The notes beneath the pieces are model-generated. The model saw only the letters and a list, made by a program, of their open reading frames with translations. It ran no database searches and was not told the DNA's origin. Made by a program: the position numbers and the translations under genes. A stretch of 64,000 bases of DNA from Aeromicrobium sp. A1-2. Its GTDB lineage: Bacteria > Actinomycetota > Actinomycetes > Propionibacteriales > Nocardioidaceae. The stretch spans positions 1,612,001-1,676,000 of the forward strand of contig NZ_CP027482.1 in NCBI RefSeq assembly GCF_003443875.1, in the 5' to 3' direction. Below, in pieces: positions 7,113-17,900 of the stretch (its first letter is position 1; every line of letters starts with the position of its first letter).

Positions 7113-9797
7113 TCAGGCCGACGCAGACCCGGCACCCGCGGAACGTCCGGCCTCCAACCGGGCGACCGGCACGCGATAGGGCGAGCACGACACGTAGTCG
7201 AGCCCGACCTCGTCGAAGAAGTGGATCGAGGCGGGGTCTCCCCCGTGCTCGCCGCAGACGCCGAGGTGCAGGTCGGGGCGCGCCTCACGCCCCGTGCGCA
7301 CCGCCTGGGCGACGAGCTGCCCGACGCCCTCGGTGTCCAGCGACTCGAATGGTGAGACCGCGAAGATGCCCTTGTCCAGGTACGTCGAGAAGAACGACGC
7401 CTCGACGTCGTCGCGGGAGAACCCCCACGTCATCTGGGTCAGGTCGTTGGTGCCGAAGGAGAAGAACTCCGCCGACGCGGCGATCTGGTCGGCCACCATG
7501 ACCGCTCGGGGCAGCTCGATCATGGTGCCGACCAGGAACGACAGCTTCGTGCCGGTCTCCTGCTCGACCTCGGCTGCGACCGCGATGATCTCGGCCTTCA
7601 TGAGCTCCAGCTCCTGCGGGGCGGCGACCAGCGGGATCATGATCTCCGGTCGGGGGTCTCCCCCGGCAGCCGTACGCGCGGCGGTGGCCTCGAGAATCGC
7701 CCGAGCCTGCATCGTGAACAGGCCGGGGATCACGATGCCCAGCCGCACCCCACGCAGCCCCAGCATGGGGTTCTCCTCGTGCAGTCGCTTGACCGCGGCG
7801 AGCAGCCGGTGGGTGCGCGGCTGGTCCTCACCGTGCTCCTGCTCGATTGCGAGCCGCACCGCGAGCTCGGTGTAGTCGGGCAGGAATTCGTGCAGTGGCG
7901 GGTCCAGCAACCGGATCGTAACCGGCAGCCCGTCCATCGCCTCCAGGATCCCGGTGAAGTCCTCACGCTGCAGCGGCAGCAGCGCATCGAGCGCCACCCG
8001 CTGCTGCTCGGCGTCCTCGGCCAGGATCAGGTGCTCGACGAGCTCGCGGCGGTCACCCAGGAACATGTGCTCGGTGCGGCACAGCCCGATGCCCTGCGCG
8101 CCGAAGCGTCGGGCCCGGGTCGCGTCCTCGGGCGTGTCGGCGTTGGCCCGCACACCGAGCCTGCGCACCGAGTCGGCGTGATCCATCAGCCGGGTCACCG
8201 CGCGGACGAGCTCGTCGTCGCCGGCGGCCTCGTCGCCCTCGAAGTGGCGGACGACCAGCGAGTCGACGACCTCGACGGCGCCGGCGAAGATCTCACCCGT
8301 CGTGCCGTCGATCGAGATCGTGTCGCCCTCGGCGATGACGGTGCCGTCGGCCGCGGTGAAGCGACCCGCCGCGATGTCGACGTCGAGACCGTCGGCCCCG
8401 CACACGCACGTGCGACCCATGCCGCGGGCCACGACGGCGGCGTGCGACGTCTTGCCGCCACGGCTGGTCAGGATGCCTTTGGCGGCGACCATGCCGGACA
8501 GGTCGTCGGGGGTCGTCGTCCGTCGTACGAGGATGACGTCGTCACCGCGGGCGGCCCGCTCGACGGCGGTCGGTGAGTCGAACACGACCTTGCCGACGGC
8601 CGCACCGGGCGAGGCGTTCATGCCGGTGCCGATCAGGTGCCGCTCGGAGTCAGTGTCGAACCGGGGGAACATCAGCTGCGCGAGCTGGGCCCCGGTGACC
8701 CGGTCGACCGCCTCGTCGAAGTCGATGATGCCCTCGTCGGCCAGCGAGTGGGCGATGCGGAACGCCGCCTCGGCCGTCCGCTTGCCGACCCGCGTCTGCA
8801 GCATCCACAGCTTGCCCTGCTCGACCGTGAACTCGATGTCGCACAGGTCGCGGTAGTGCGACTCCAGTCGCGCCATGATCGCCAACAGCTCGTCGTACGC
8901 CGCCTTGTCGATCTGCTCCAGGTCGGCCAGCGGCACGGTGTTGCGGATGCCGGCGACGACGTCCTCGCCCTGCGCGTTGACCAGGTAGTCGCCGTAGACC
9001 CCCTGTCGACCGGTCGCCGGGTCACGGGTGAACGCGACCCCCGTGCCGGAGCCCTCTCCCCCGTTGCCGAACACCATCGAGCAGATGTTGACCGCGGTGC
9101 CCAGGTCGTCGGGGATCTGCTCCTGTCGGCGATAGAGGGCGGCCCGCTCGGTGTTCCACGAGTCGAACACCGCGAGCACCGCGAGGTCGAGCTGCTCGCG
9201 GGGGTCCTGCGGGAAGTCGCGTCCGCTGTGCTCGCGAATCAGGTCCTGGTACGTCCGGACGAGACCGCGTAGGTCGTCGGCGGTCAGGTCGAGATCGTCC
9301 TCGCTGCCCCGCTCGGCCTTGAGCGCGTCCAATGCGTCGGCGAAGATGCTGGCCTCGATGCCGAGCACGGTGCTGCCGAACATCTGCAGGAGCCGGCGGT
9401 AGGAGTCGTACGCGAACCGCTCGTCACCACCGGCGACTCGGGCCAGGCCCTGCACCGAGACGTCGTTGAGGCCCACGTTGAGGACGGTCTCCATCATCCC
9501 GGGCATCGAGAACTTCGCGCCCGAGCGCACCGACACCAGCAGCGGGTCGTCCGGATCGCCCAGCCGCTTGCCACGCGCCTGCTCCAGCGCCGTCAGGTGC
9601 GTCGTGACCTCCTCGGCTAGGCCGTCGGGCTGCTGGCCCTCGGCGAGGTAGGCCCGGCACGCATCGGTGCTGATCGTGAAGCCCGGCGGCACCGGCATGC
9701 CGAGCCCGGTCATCTCGGCGAGGTTGGCGCCCTTGCCCCCCAACAGGTCCTTCTGGTCCATCCCACCCTGGCTGAAGTCGTACACATACGAGGTCAT
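7113..9797 (-). CDS. ppdK: Pyruvate phosphate dikinase
   Basis: The 894 residues agree with the normal PPDK length. The enzyme interconverts pyruvate, ATP and Pi with PEP, AMP and PPi in the cytosol. The N-terminal ATP-grasp domain shows GGKGANLAEMTGLGMPVPPGF. The central swivelling domain has the phospho-histidine loop GGKTSHAAVVARGMG. The C-terminal PEP/pyruvate barrel carries GIGLCRTEHMF, FSFGTNDLTQMTWGFSRDD and GVCGEHGGDP. The ATG at 9797 gives the canonical start MTSYVYDFSQG; an upstream in-frame start at 9839 has no family support. It lies just downstream of recD on the same strand and converges on the FAD oxidoreductase. Confidence 0.97.
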   Translation of the reverse strand: MTSYVYDFSQGGMDQKDLLGGKGANLAEMTGLGMPVPPGFTISTDACRAYLAEGQQPDGLAEEVTTHLTALEQARGKRLGDPDDPLLVSVRSGAKFSMPGMMETVLNVGLNDVSVQGLARVAGGDERFAYDSYRRLLQMFGSTVLGIEASIFADALDALKAERGSEDDLDLTADDLRGLVRTYQDLIREHSGRDFPQDPREQLDLAVLAVFDSWNTERAALYRRQEQIPDDLGTAVNICSMVFGNGGEGSGTGVAFTRDPATGRQGVYGDYLVNAQGEDVVAGIRNTVPLADLEQIDKAAYDELLAIMARLESHYRDLCDIEFTVEQGKLWMLQTRVGKRTAEAAFRIAHSLADEGIIDFDEAVDRVTGAQLAQLMFPRFDTDSERHLIGTGMNASPGAAVGKVVFDSPTAVERAARGDDVILVRRTTTPDDLSGMVAAKGILTSRGGKTSHAAVVARGMGRTCVCGADGLDVDIAAGRFTAADGTVIAEGDTISIDGTTGEIFAGAVEVVDSLVVRHFEGDEAAGDDELVRAVTRLMDHADSVRRLGVRANADTPEDATRARRFGAQGIGLCRTEHMFLGDRRELVEHLILAEDAEQQRVALDALLPLQREDFTGILEAMDGLPVTIRLLDPPLHEFLPDYTELAVRLAIEQEHGEDQPRTHRLLAAVKRLHEENPMLGLRGVRLGIVIPGLFTMQARAILEATAARTAAGGDPRPEIMIPLVAAPQELELMKAEIIAVAAEVEQETGTKLSFLVGTMIELPRAVMVADQIAASAEFFSFGTNDLTQMTWGFSRDDVEASFFSTYLDKGIFAVSPFESLDTEGVGQLVAQAVRTGREARPDLHLGVCGEHGGDPASIHFFDEVGLDYVSCSPYRVPVARLEAGRSAGAGSASA

Positions 9798-9849
9798 CAC
9801 GCGATCTTGCCTCGCGACCGTCGCCACGTACAGGGCCAAAGGCCCCCGA

Positions 9850-11643
9850 TCACCCGCCGCGAGCCTTGTCGACCGCGACCGTGAGCCGCTCCGCGAGGCC
9901 GCTGGCGCGCTGCACCCGGGTGTCGATCGCAGCGCGCACGGCGTCCTCGGTGCCGATCAGGGTCACCGAGGTCTGTGCGCGGGTCAGCGCGGTGTAGAGC
10001 AGCTCGCGGGTCAGCAGCCGCGAGTCGTCGCCGGGCAGCAGCACCGAGACCCGGTCGAACTGGCTTCCCTGGCTGCGGTGCACCGTCATGGCGTACGCCG
10101 TGTGAACCATGCCGAGCCGCGACGGTGCGAATCGTCGCCGGGCCTCCTCCGCGATGACGACCGCGAGTCCGTCGCCGGCCGGCACCGTGATGCCGGTGTC
10201 ACCGTTGTAGAGGCGCAGCCCCCGGTCGTTCTCGGTCACCAGCACCGGTCGGCCGGCGAACCACGGCCGTCCAAGGGTGTGGCCCGCGTCCTCGTCGAGC
10301 CAGTGCACGACCTGGTCGTTCCACGTTGTTGCGCCGAACGGACCCTCGCGGTGGGCGCACAGCAGTCGGTGGGAGTCGAGCACCGCGAGGGCGTCGTCGA
10401 CCCGGCCGTCGCGCGCGGCGTCGAGCATCGCGCGGGCGTCGGGAAGCAGCAGGTCGCGCATCGTCGATGGCAGCCGGTCGGCGGCGACGAGCCGCACGGT
10501 GTCGTGGCCGGCCCGGAGCACTGCGATCGCTCCCTCGGCGTCGCCGTCGCGGACGGCGTCGGCGAGCGCGCTGATCTCACTGCCGAAGCGGTGCCCCGAC
10601 ACGAGGTGCGACACCGGCGACGCGGGCCCGCTGCCCCAGCCACCGACGAGGTCGCGCAGGACCGTGCCCGCCTCGATCGAGGCGAGCTGGTCGGGGTCAC
10701 CGACCAGGATCAACCGGCTGTCGGGCCGTACGGCCTCGACCAGGCGCGCCATCAGGGTCAGCGAGACCATCGAGCTCTCGTCGACGACCACGACGTCGTG
10801 TGACAGGCGGTGGTCGCGGTCCTGACGGAACCTCGTGCCGTTGTCGGGACGTACGCCGAGCAGCCGGTGCAGCGTCGAAGCGGCGAGCCCCTTGAGCCAC
10901 GCGCGCTCTTCGGCCGTGAACGCCTCGGCGTCGGCGACCGCGGCCACAGCCTCCTTCATGCGGGCCGCGGCCTTGCCGGTCGGGGCAGCGAGCGCGACCC
11001 GCAGCGGCGGCCGTCCTGCTGACGTGGCCTGCGACGCCAGCACCGCGAGCAGCCGGGCCAGGGCCGTGGTCTTGCCGGTGCCGGGGCCGCCGGTGAGGAT
11101 CGACGTCCAGCCGCGTGCGGCGCTCTCGGCGGCCGCACGCTGCTCGGCGTAGCCCTCGCCGGGAAACAACCGGGCCAGGTCCGCCGCGAGTAGTGCCTCG
11201 TCAGGCTCCGGCGGCGGGCGGGTGCCGCGCTCGACAAGGTCGCGGCACAGGTCGCGCTCGAGCTCGGCATAACGGTCCAGATAGATCAGCCGGCCCTCGA
11301 CCCGCAGCACCGGCACGTCGGCCTCGACGAGGGGGCTGGCGGCGACCTCGGCGTGCCATGCCTGCGGTGCGGGCCACGGCAGCTCGGGAGTCTTGCCGCC
11401 GAGGCTCTCGGTCAGCTCGGACAGCTCGACGCAGGTCGATCCGTGCCGCACCGAGCGCACCGCCAGGGCGAGGGCCAGCGCGACGGTCGACGACTCCTCC
11501 CCCGCGAGCGCCGCAACCCGGAGCGCGATCCGTACGTCGGCGGCGGTCAGCACACCGGCGCGGTTGAACTCGCCGAGCAGCCCGTCGACACCCAGCGCGA
11601 GGCGCCGGTCGTACGGATCGTCGAACGTCATCAGCTCGGTCAT
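9850..11643 (-). CDS. recD: RecBCD exodeoxyribonuclease V, alpha subunit
   Basis: This 597-residue SF1B helicase is the RecD subunit of RecBCD, which processes double-strand ends. The Walker A motif GGPGTGKTTALARLL is near residue 185, Walker B VVVVDESSMVS near 290, LILVGDPDQLASIEAGTVL follows, and the C-terminal HTAYAMTVHRSQGSQF motif is typical of RecD. The ATG overlaps the recB stop as ATGA, so translation is coupled. It is the last gene of recC-recB-recD. Confidence 0.96.
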   Translation of the reverse strand: MTELMTFDDPYDRRLALGVDGLLGEFNRAGVLTAADVRIALRVAALAGEESSTVALALALAVRSVRHGSTCVELSELTESLGGKTPELPWPAPQAWHAEVAASPLVEADVPVLRVEGRLIYLDRYAELERDLCRDLVERGTRPPPEPDEALLAADLARLFPGEGYAEQRAAAESAARGWTSILTGGPGTGKTTALARLLAVLASQATSAGRPPLRVALAAPTGKAAARMKEAVAAVADAEAFTAEERAWLKGLAASTLHRLLGVRPDNGTRFRQDRDHRLSHDVVVVDESSMVSLTLMARLVEAVRPDSRLILVGDPDQLASIEAGTVLRDLVGGWGSGPASPVSHLVSGHRFGSEISALADAVRDGDAEGAIAVLRAGHDTVRLVAADRLPSTMRDLLLPDARAMLDAARDGRVDDALAVLDSHRLLCAHREGPFGATTWNDQVVHWLDEDAGHTLGRPWFAGRPVLVTENDRGLRLYNGDTGITVPAGDGLAVVIAEEARRRFAPSRLGMVHTAYAMTVHRSQGSQFDRVSVLLPGDDSRLLTRELLYTALTRAQTSVTLIGTEDAVRAAIDTRVQRASGLAERLTVAVDKARGG

Positions 11644-14600
11644 GGTGCGACTCCGTCCAGCAGGTCCGACAGCGCCTCGATCAGCGCAGCGGGCGGCCGC
11701 CAGGCGAACACGCCGTACGTCTGACCGTCCGCACGTGGCGTCTCAGGACCGGCCATGCCGCGGACGTAGAGATAGAGGATGCCGCCGAGATGGCGCTGGG
11801 GGTCGTAGCCGGGCTGGCGCCAGCGCAGGTAGCGGTGCATCACGACGCTGTAGAGCAAAGCCTGCAGCGGGTACGTGCCGGAGTTCATCGCCGCCGCGAG
11901 TCCCGTCGCGCTGTAACCGTCCAGCGTCAGGGGGGTCTCGAAGTCGCCGAGCCAGTTGGTCTTGTAGTCCACGACCAGGCAGCGACCGTCCGGGAGCCGG
12001 AGCCCCAGGTCGATCGAGCCGGACAGATATCCGCGCAGCGACTGGCCCGCGAGCCCCGGCGCCCGGAGCCGGTCGGCGAACGCCCGCATTGGGTCGCCGG
12101 CGTCGAGGTGGCGCTCCAGCAGCGGTGCGAGATCGCCCAGGTGCGGCTCACCGCCCGCCGAGCCCCGGGCGGCGGGGCTGTCGCCACCGGCAAGTGGGAT
12201 CTCGAAGTCGAGCTCGCGCAGCTGCCGGTCCGCCAGCAGCGTCTCCAGCGTCAGGTCGTCGGCCAGCGGTCCCAAGGGAGTGCGGCACACTGCGACGAGC
12301 GCATCGGCCAGGTCTCCCGGGTCGGCGTCGACCCCCCAGTATCCGAGCTCGCCACGGACCAGCTCGGCGAGGTGTTCACGCAGGTCGTCGGTCGTGACGT
12401 CGAGGTGCTCCAGCACGCCGTGCACCAGGCTGCCGAAGGCGGCGCCGGTGGGCAGGTCGGCCATCGGCGACAGGACGTCGACCGTGGTCTCCCCCGCGAC
12501 GGTCAGCTCCTCGGTGTCCTCATCGATCGTGCCGATGTCGGGCGCCTCGCTGCCGACCGTCGGTGACGGGTCGTCGACCCGGGTCAACGCGGTGTACGAC
12601 GTGCGCCGCCAGGACGCGTCGACGAGCCGGTCGAACGTGCGCACGGCGAGATCGCCGGTCTGCGGCTCGTCCGGCACCACGAGACGCTCCCGCGGGAGCA
12701 CCCGCTCCACGACGGGTCCGCCGAGCGACTGCCACTCGCCGAGGATGCGCACGGCCTCCTCGTCGGTGGGCGCGGGGGTCGAGCTCGGCACGGTGGCCTC
12801 GCCGGGCCGGCGGCCGAACAGCAGCCGGGTCAGGCCCGCGTTGTTGGCGTTCGTGGTCGGCGCCCACCACGCGATGACCTGCGACTGGGCCCGGGTCGCT
12901 GCGACGTACAGCAACCGCAGCTGCTCGCCGCTGTCCTCGAGCTTGGCGGCGGTCTCGCTGGCCCGCCACGAGCCAGCGCTCCTGCCGCCGATGTCGAGCA
13001 CGCGATCGCCGCCCACGTGGAAGCGTGGCACGTCCTCGGGTGGGATCCACCGGTCGTACAGGAACGGCAGATAGACGATGGGGTACTGCAGGCCCTTGCT
13101 GGCGTGCACCGTGACGACCTGCACCGCGGCGGCGTCGCTGTCGAGCCGGCGCGTACGTTCGGCGGCCCCGTCGGCCGAGTCGTCGCGCTGCGACCGCAGC
13201 CAGGCCAGCAGCGCGGCCGGGCCGAGCCGGTCGCGCTCGGCGATCTCGTGCAGGCTCTGCGCGACGTGCCGCAGGTCGGTCATCCGGCGCCGACCGTCGG
13301 GCCGCTCCAGCACCCGTCGGGCGAGCTCGCCGTGGCCCGAGGTGGCCTCGAAGACCGCGGCGATCCCCCGGTCGCGGAGCAGATCGGCCAGATCACGCAC
13401 CCGGGTCGCGACGGCATCGGTCAGGGCGTCGCCGGACGAGGCCAGCTCGGTCGCGGAGTGCCCGAAGAAGTCGGTCAACGCGGCCGCGCGGACGCGGGGG
13501 CTGCTCTGCGGCCGCTCCATCGCCTCCAGCAGGGTCAGCCAGGCGTCGCCGGCAGCGCTGCGGAAGACGTTGGTGCCCCCCGCCAGCACGGCGGTGATGC
13601 CGTGCCCGGCGAGCGCGGCCTGGACCAGCGCGGCGTGCGGGTGGGAGTAGACCAGCACCGCGATGTCACCGGCGGCCAGCGGCCGGTGGTCGAAGGTTGT
13701 GCCGCCTGCGAGCGTCGCGGCGATGTCGGCGGCCAGGTCGTCGGCGATCCGCTCACGGGCGCGCGGGGCGCTGATCTTGGCGCCCGGTGCGGCGCCGAAG
13801 TCGAAGCGGGTCAGCACCCTCAGGCGGAACGGCGGCATCGGTGCGGGGCCGGCGAGCCGTGAACCGGCGTGATCGGCACCGACGGGGTGCACGACGATCC
13901 GTGGGTCGCCCAGCGCAGCCCCTCCGAACGGGACCAGCAGCGACTCGACCAGAGGTGCGTCGCTGCGCCAGTTGGTCGCCAGGGTCGCCTGCTCCCCCGC
14001 CGTCGCGGCCGCCTCGAGATAGGTCACGACGTCACCGCCGCGGAAGGCATAGATCGCCTGCTTGGGGTCGCCGATCAGGATCAGGGCTGCGTGGCCACCG
14101 AACGCTCGTTCCAGGACCTGCCACTGCACCGGGTCGGTGTCCTGGAACTCATCAACCAGCACGACCTGCCAGCGGCGGCGCATCTGGTCGCGGGCCGGGG
14201 CGTCGTCACCCTCCAGGGCGACTGCCAGCCGGCTCAGCAGGTCGTCGTATCCCAGCAGACCCAGAGCCCGTTTGCGCCGGTCGAGCTCGTCGCGGACGGC
14301 CAGGGCGAAGCCGACGCGGACACCGGCGGGAGAGCCCGGGTCGGCGTCGTCGGGCAGCAGTTGGGCCTGCGGGTCGCCGACCGCCCGGCGGGCCAGCGCC
14401 AGCGCGTCGTCGATGGTGAACGGCGGGTCGTCGAGCCGGTAGCGCGCGAGGTAGAGGTCGTGGACGATCTCTACCACGACCTCGTCGAGGCTCTCGACGA
14501 GCTCTTCGCCCGCGTCGGCGTCGCCCGCGGTGCCGAGGCTGCGGAGCACGAGCTGGCAGAACTGGTGCGTCGTCGCGATCGTGGCTCCGTCGAAGTCCGC

Positions 14601-14933
14601 CAACGCCGCGCGCAGGCGTTCGCGCCGCTGCGCCACGACGGCCGCGTCGCCCTCGGCGAGGAGCACGATCAGCTCGTTGCGGTGACCCGCGGCCGCTGCA
14701 GGGTCGGCCAGCTCGCGCTCGGCCTCGACGAGCTGCTCGCGGACCCGTTCGCGCAGCTCGCGGCTGGCCGCGCGGCCGAAGGTGATGATCAGCAGCTCGT
14801 CGAGGCTCGCGACCCCCTCGGCGACGTACCGGGTCACCAGGGCGCCGACGGTCCACGTCTTGCCGGTGCCGGCGCTGGCCTCGAGCAGGGTCGTCCCGGT
14901 GGGCAACGGGTCGCGGATGCCGAACGCCCTCAC
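11640..14933 (-). CDS. recB: RecBCD exodeoxyribonuclease V, beta subunit (UvrD-type helicase and nuclease)
   Basis: This subunit has about 1097 residues. An N-terminal UvrD-like helicase shows EASAGTGKTWTVGAL and VVLVDEFQDTDPVQWQVL, with VVTVHASKGLQYPIV in the second RecA lobe. The C-terminal RecB nuclease domain shows SGSIDLGLRLPDGRCLVVDYKTNWLG, keeping the D...DYK metal-binding residues. The GTG at 14933 is chosen as start because it overlaps the recC stop as GTGA and places the Walker A near residue 20 as in the family. A longer frame begins at 14972 but would overlap recC further. Confidence 0.96.
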   Translation of the reverse strand: MRAFGIRDPLPTGTTLLEASAGTGKTWTVGALVTRYVAEGVASLDELLIITFGRAASRELRERVREQLVEAERELADPAAAAGHRNELIVLLAEGDAAVVAQRRERLRAALADFDGATIATTHQFCQLVLRSLGTAGDADAGEELVESLDEVVVEIVHDLYLARYRLDDPPFTIDDALALARRAVGDPQAQLLPDDADPGSPAGVRVGFALAVRDELDRRKRALGLLGYDDLLSRLAVALEGDDAPARDQMRRRWQVVLVDEFQDTDPVQWQVLERAFGGHAALILIGDPKQAIYAFRGGDVVTYLEAAATAGEQATLATNWRSDAPLVESLLVPFGGAALGDPRIVVHPVGADHAGSRLAGPAPMPPFRLRVLTRFDFGAAPGAKISAPRARERIADDLAADIAATLAGGTTFDHRPLAAGDIAVLVYSHPHAALVQAALAGHGITAVLAGGTNVFRSAAGDAWLTLLEAMERPQSSPRVRAAALTDFFGHSATELASSGDALTDAVATRVRDLADLLRDRGIAAVFEATSGHGELARRVLERPDGRRRMTDLRHVAQSLHEIAERDRLGPAALLAWLRSQRDDSADGAAERTRRLDSDAAAVQVVTVHASKGLQYPIVYLPFLYDRWIPPEDVPRFHVGGDRVLDIGGRSAGSWRASETAAKLEDSGEQLRLLYVAATRAQSQVIAWWAPTTNANNAGLTRLLFGRRPGEATVPSSTPAPTDEEAVRILGEWQSLGGPVVERVLPRERLVVPDEPQTGDLAVRTFDRLVDASWRRTSYTALTRVDDPSPTVGSEAPDIGTIDEDTEELTVAGETTVDVLSPMADLPTGAAFGSLVHGVLEHLDVTTDDLREHLAELVRGELGYWGVDADPGDLADALVAVCRTPLGPLADDLTLETLLADRQLRELDFEIPLAGGDSPAARGSAGGEPHLGDLAPLLERHLDAGDPMRAFADRLRAPGLAGQSLRGYLSGSIDLGLRLPDGRCLVVDYKTNWLGDFETPLTLDGYSATGLAAAMNSGTYPLQALLYSVVMHRYLRWRQPGYDPQRHLGGILYLYVRGMAGPETPRADGQTYGVFAWRPPAALIEALSDLLDGVAP

Positions 14934-17900
14934 AACGAGTCCAGCCGTTCGATCGCCAGCAGCGGGTCCCACAGCCGGTGCGCGAGGCTTGCGAACTGCG
15001 AGCCGGCGTCGCCGCGGTCCAGCAACGCCTCCAGCGGCGCACCGGGGCCCCAGACCAGGCCGTGGTGGGCGTCGTCGCTCTCACCGGGGATGCGCACGTT
15101 GTTGCGCAGGGTCCGTTCGTCCCACTCGCCGCGGGCGGCCGCGAGCGCGGCGGTGTGCAGGGTGCCCTGACTGCGCTCGGCGTACGCCAGCGACGTCTTG
15201 AGCGGCAGCGGCAGCGGGGCGCACAGGCCGAGGTCACGCAGGGCGACCAGGTCGGCCAGGTGGGTGCGGGCGATCTCGTTGATCGGGCCGACCTCGGCGT
15301 GCCGACCGCCCTTGCCTCGGCCGATCGCGTGCGCGACCCACGGCACCGCAGGCTCGGAGGCGGCCAGCGCAAGCAGGTCGAGCCAGGACTTCAGCCGGTG
15401 CTTGGCCGCGAGGGTCGAATAGGTGACCGCCACGACCCGGTCGTCGTGCACGTCGGCGACGCTGCCGAGGATCCGGCGGCCGTCGTCGAGGGTGATGTCG
15501 ACGTCGACCGCGCGGGCCATGCCGCTGCGCAGCCCACCGGTCCGCTGCACCAACGGCGTGACGGCCTCGATGACGTCGTCGAGGAGCTTGCGGCCGAGCT
15601 GTCCGGGCGGCAGGACGCCGCGGCGGTACTCCGCCTGCCGGGCCTCGTGTGGGTCGGCACCGGCCAGCGCGTCGCGCAGCACCCGGTCGCCGACCGACCA
15701 GCGTTGCAGCGCGTCGAGCTCGATCGGGATGTCGTCGCGCACGGCCTCGGCCTCGCTGAGCACGCCAACATCGAGCCGCTGGCGCAGGAACGCCTTGACC
15801 GGGTGGGCCAGGAAGTCGGCCAGGTCGCGCAACGACACGTCCTCGGTCGGCCGGGCGTCGAGCCGGCCGGGCAGGAACTCCTCGGGCGCGGCCGGGCGGG
15901 CCGTGGCCGTCGCGAGGGCTCCGGCCAGAGCTGCCGGGTCGAAGCTGAACGGCTTCCGGGGCACCAACGCGCCGGGCAGGACGTTGCGCCGGTCGAACGG
16001 CTGCAGCGGGTGGTGCACGACGACCTGCTGTCGTGTGTCGGCGTCGACGGTCCGCTCGAGCTGGTCGATCAGCTCGCCGAGCGGCACGGCGGGGGGTCGT
16101 GACTGGCCCGTACGTTCGTCGGCGCCGGTGTAGGTCACGACGAGGGTTTCGGTCGCGGCGAGGATCGCGTCGAGGAACAGCTGTCGGTCCTCGCTGCGGA
16201 CGTCACGCTCACCCGTCATGGGTTCACGGGCCAGCACGTCGTCGCCGTGCACCGCGCCGACCCGCGGGAACTCCCCGTCGTCGAGGCCGATCATGCAGAC
16301 CACGCGGTGCGGCACCGACCGCATCGGCACCATCGTGCAGACCGTCAGGGTGCCGGTGCGGAAGCCCGCGCGGGTGGGTCGTGAGCCGAGCCGGCCGATC
16401 AGCATCTCGCTGACCTCGGCCAGGTGCAGGGGTGTCGTGGAGCCGGCGCCGCTGTCGGCGAGCCGGCCGAGCTCGCGCTCGAGCTGGGCGGTCTGCCACT
16501 CGTCGCGATAGGGCACCGAGGCGAGCGAACCGATGCCGTCGCGGAGCGTCTGGACCCACACCGCCAGGGGCTGCTCGGTCAGCATCGCGTCGATCGTCGT
16601 CCGCAGCCGCTCGATGATCTCGGCGAACCGGCCCGCCAGGTCGAGGTCGCCGCTGCTGACGTCGTCGATCGGCAGCACGGTGTCGACCCAGCCGCCGCGG
16701 TGCTCGGCCACGGCCGCACCGAGCAGCACCCGGTCGAGGCCGAACTGCCACGTGTTGGGCTTGAGGTCGCCCAGCCCGAAGGGTTCGCGGTGGTCGGCGT
16801 CGAAGCCCCACCGCACACCGGAGCGTTCGACCCAACCGGTGAGCTGCTGCAGGTCGTCGTCCGAGAGTCCGAACCGGTGCCGCACGGGGGCCATCGCGAC
16901 CAGGTCGAGCACCTCGGTCGCGGTGACCCGTCCGGTCGTGGCGAGGTCGAGCAGCGCGCGGACGACGCCGACAAGGGGGTTGCCGCCGGCGCTGCCGCGG
17001 TCGGCCAGGCGTACGCGCAGGTGGTGGGCCGGGTGACCACCCTCGACGACCCCGATCAGCCCGAAGGCGGCGCTGATCAGCGGGGCGTACGTGTCGATGT
17101 CGGGACACATCACCAGGATGTCGCGCGGCTCGAGGGTCGGATCGTCCTCGAGCAGGCCGACCAGCACCTCGCGGAGCACGTCGACCTGGCGGGCCTTGCC
17201 GTGGCACGCGTGCACCTGCACGCTGCGGTCGGTGTCGGCCAGCGTGCGACCCGTGGTCTGGCTGTGGTCGCGGACCAGGTCGTCCTGCAGCCAGCCCAGC
17301 AGTGTCGTGGGTGGCTGCGGATCGACCGCCGGCAAGTGCTCGTGCTGCACGTCAGGCAGACCCGAGAGCGTGCGCTGCATCTCGCGGACATCCCGGCCCA
17401 GCGAGATCAGCAACGGGTTGGGCGCGTCGGTCGGCGCGGGGTCATCGCTGCGGCGGACCGCGCCGGTGGCCGCGCGCCCGGCGAGTGCGTCCCACAGCGC
17501 GGGCGAGGGGTGCGGCACCCACAGGTACACGTCGCGGTGCGCTCCCAGCGCGTCGAGCAGGCGCGCCTCCCCCGCCGAGATGCGGGTGTGGCCGAACAGG
17601 GAGATCCGCGGCGGCAGGTCGACCGACGCAGGGTCGTCGCGCAGGGTGGCCACGGTCTCGATCAGGCGTACGTCGGGGGTCGGCGCGTCGATCGTCGCGA
17701 CGAGCCGCCGCCACAGCTCCGCCTGCCACTGAATGTCGGCGTCCAGGGCCGATGTTGCTGAGCCTGTCGACAGGACACCGTCCACGTCCTGCCCCGCACC
17801 CCAGGCAGCGATCATGTCGGGCCGCTGCACGGCGTAGGACGCGAACAGCCCGGCCACCCGTCGGGCGACGCCGTAGCGCCGGCTCTGCCGCAGCTCGCGC

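Noticed and set aside
16424..17761. Plus-strand open frame of 445 codons across recC
   Set aside because: It is antisense to recC, whose family motifs are clear. The composition is typical of a shadow frame.
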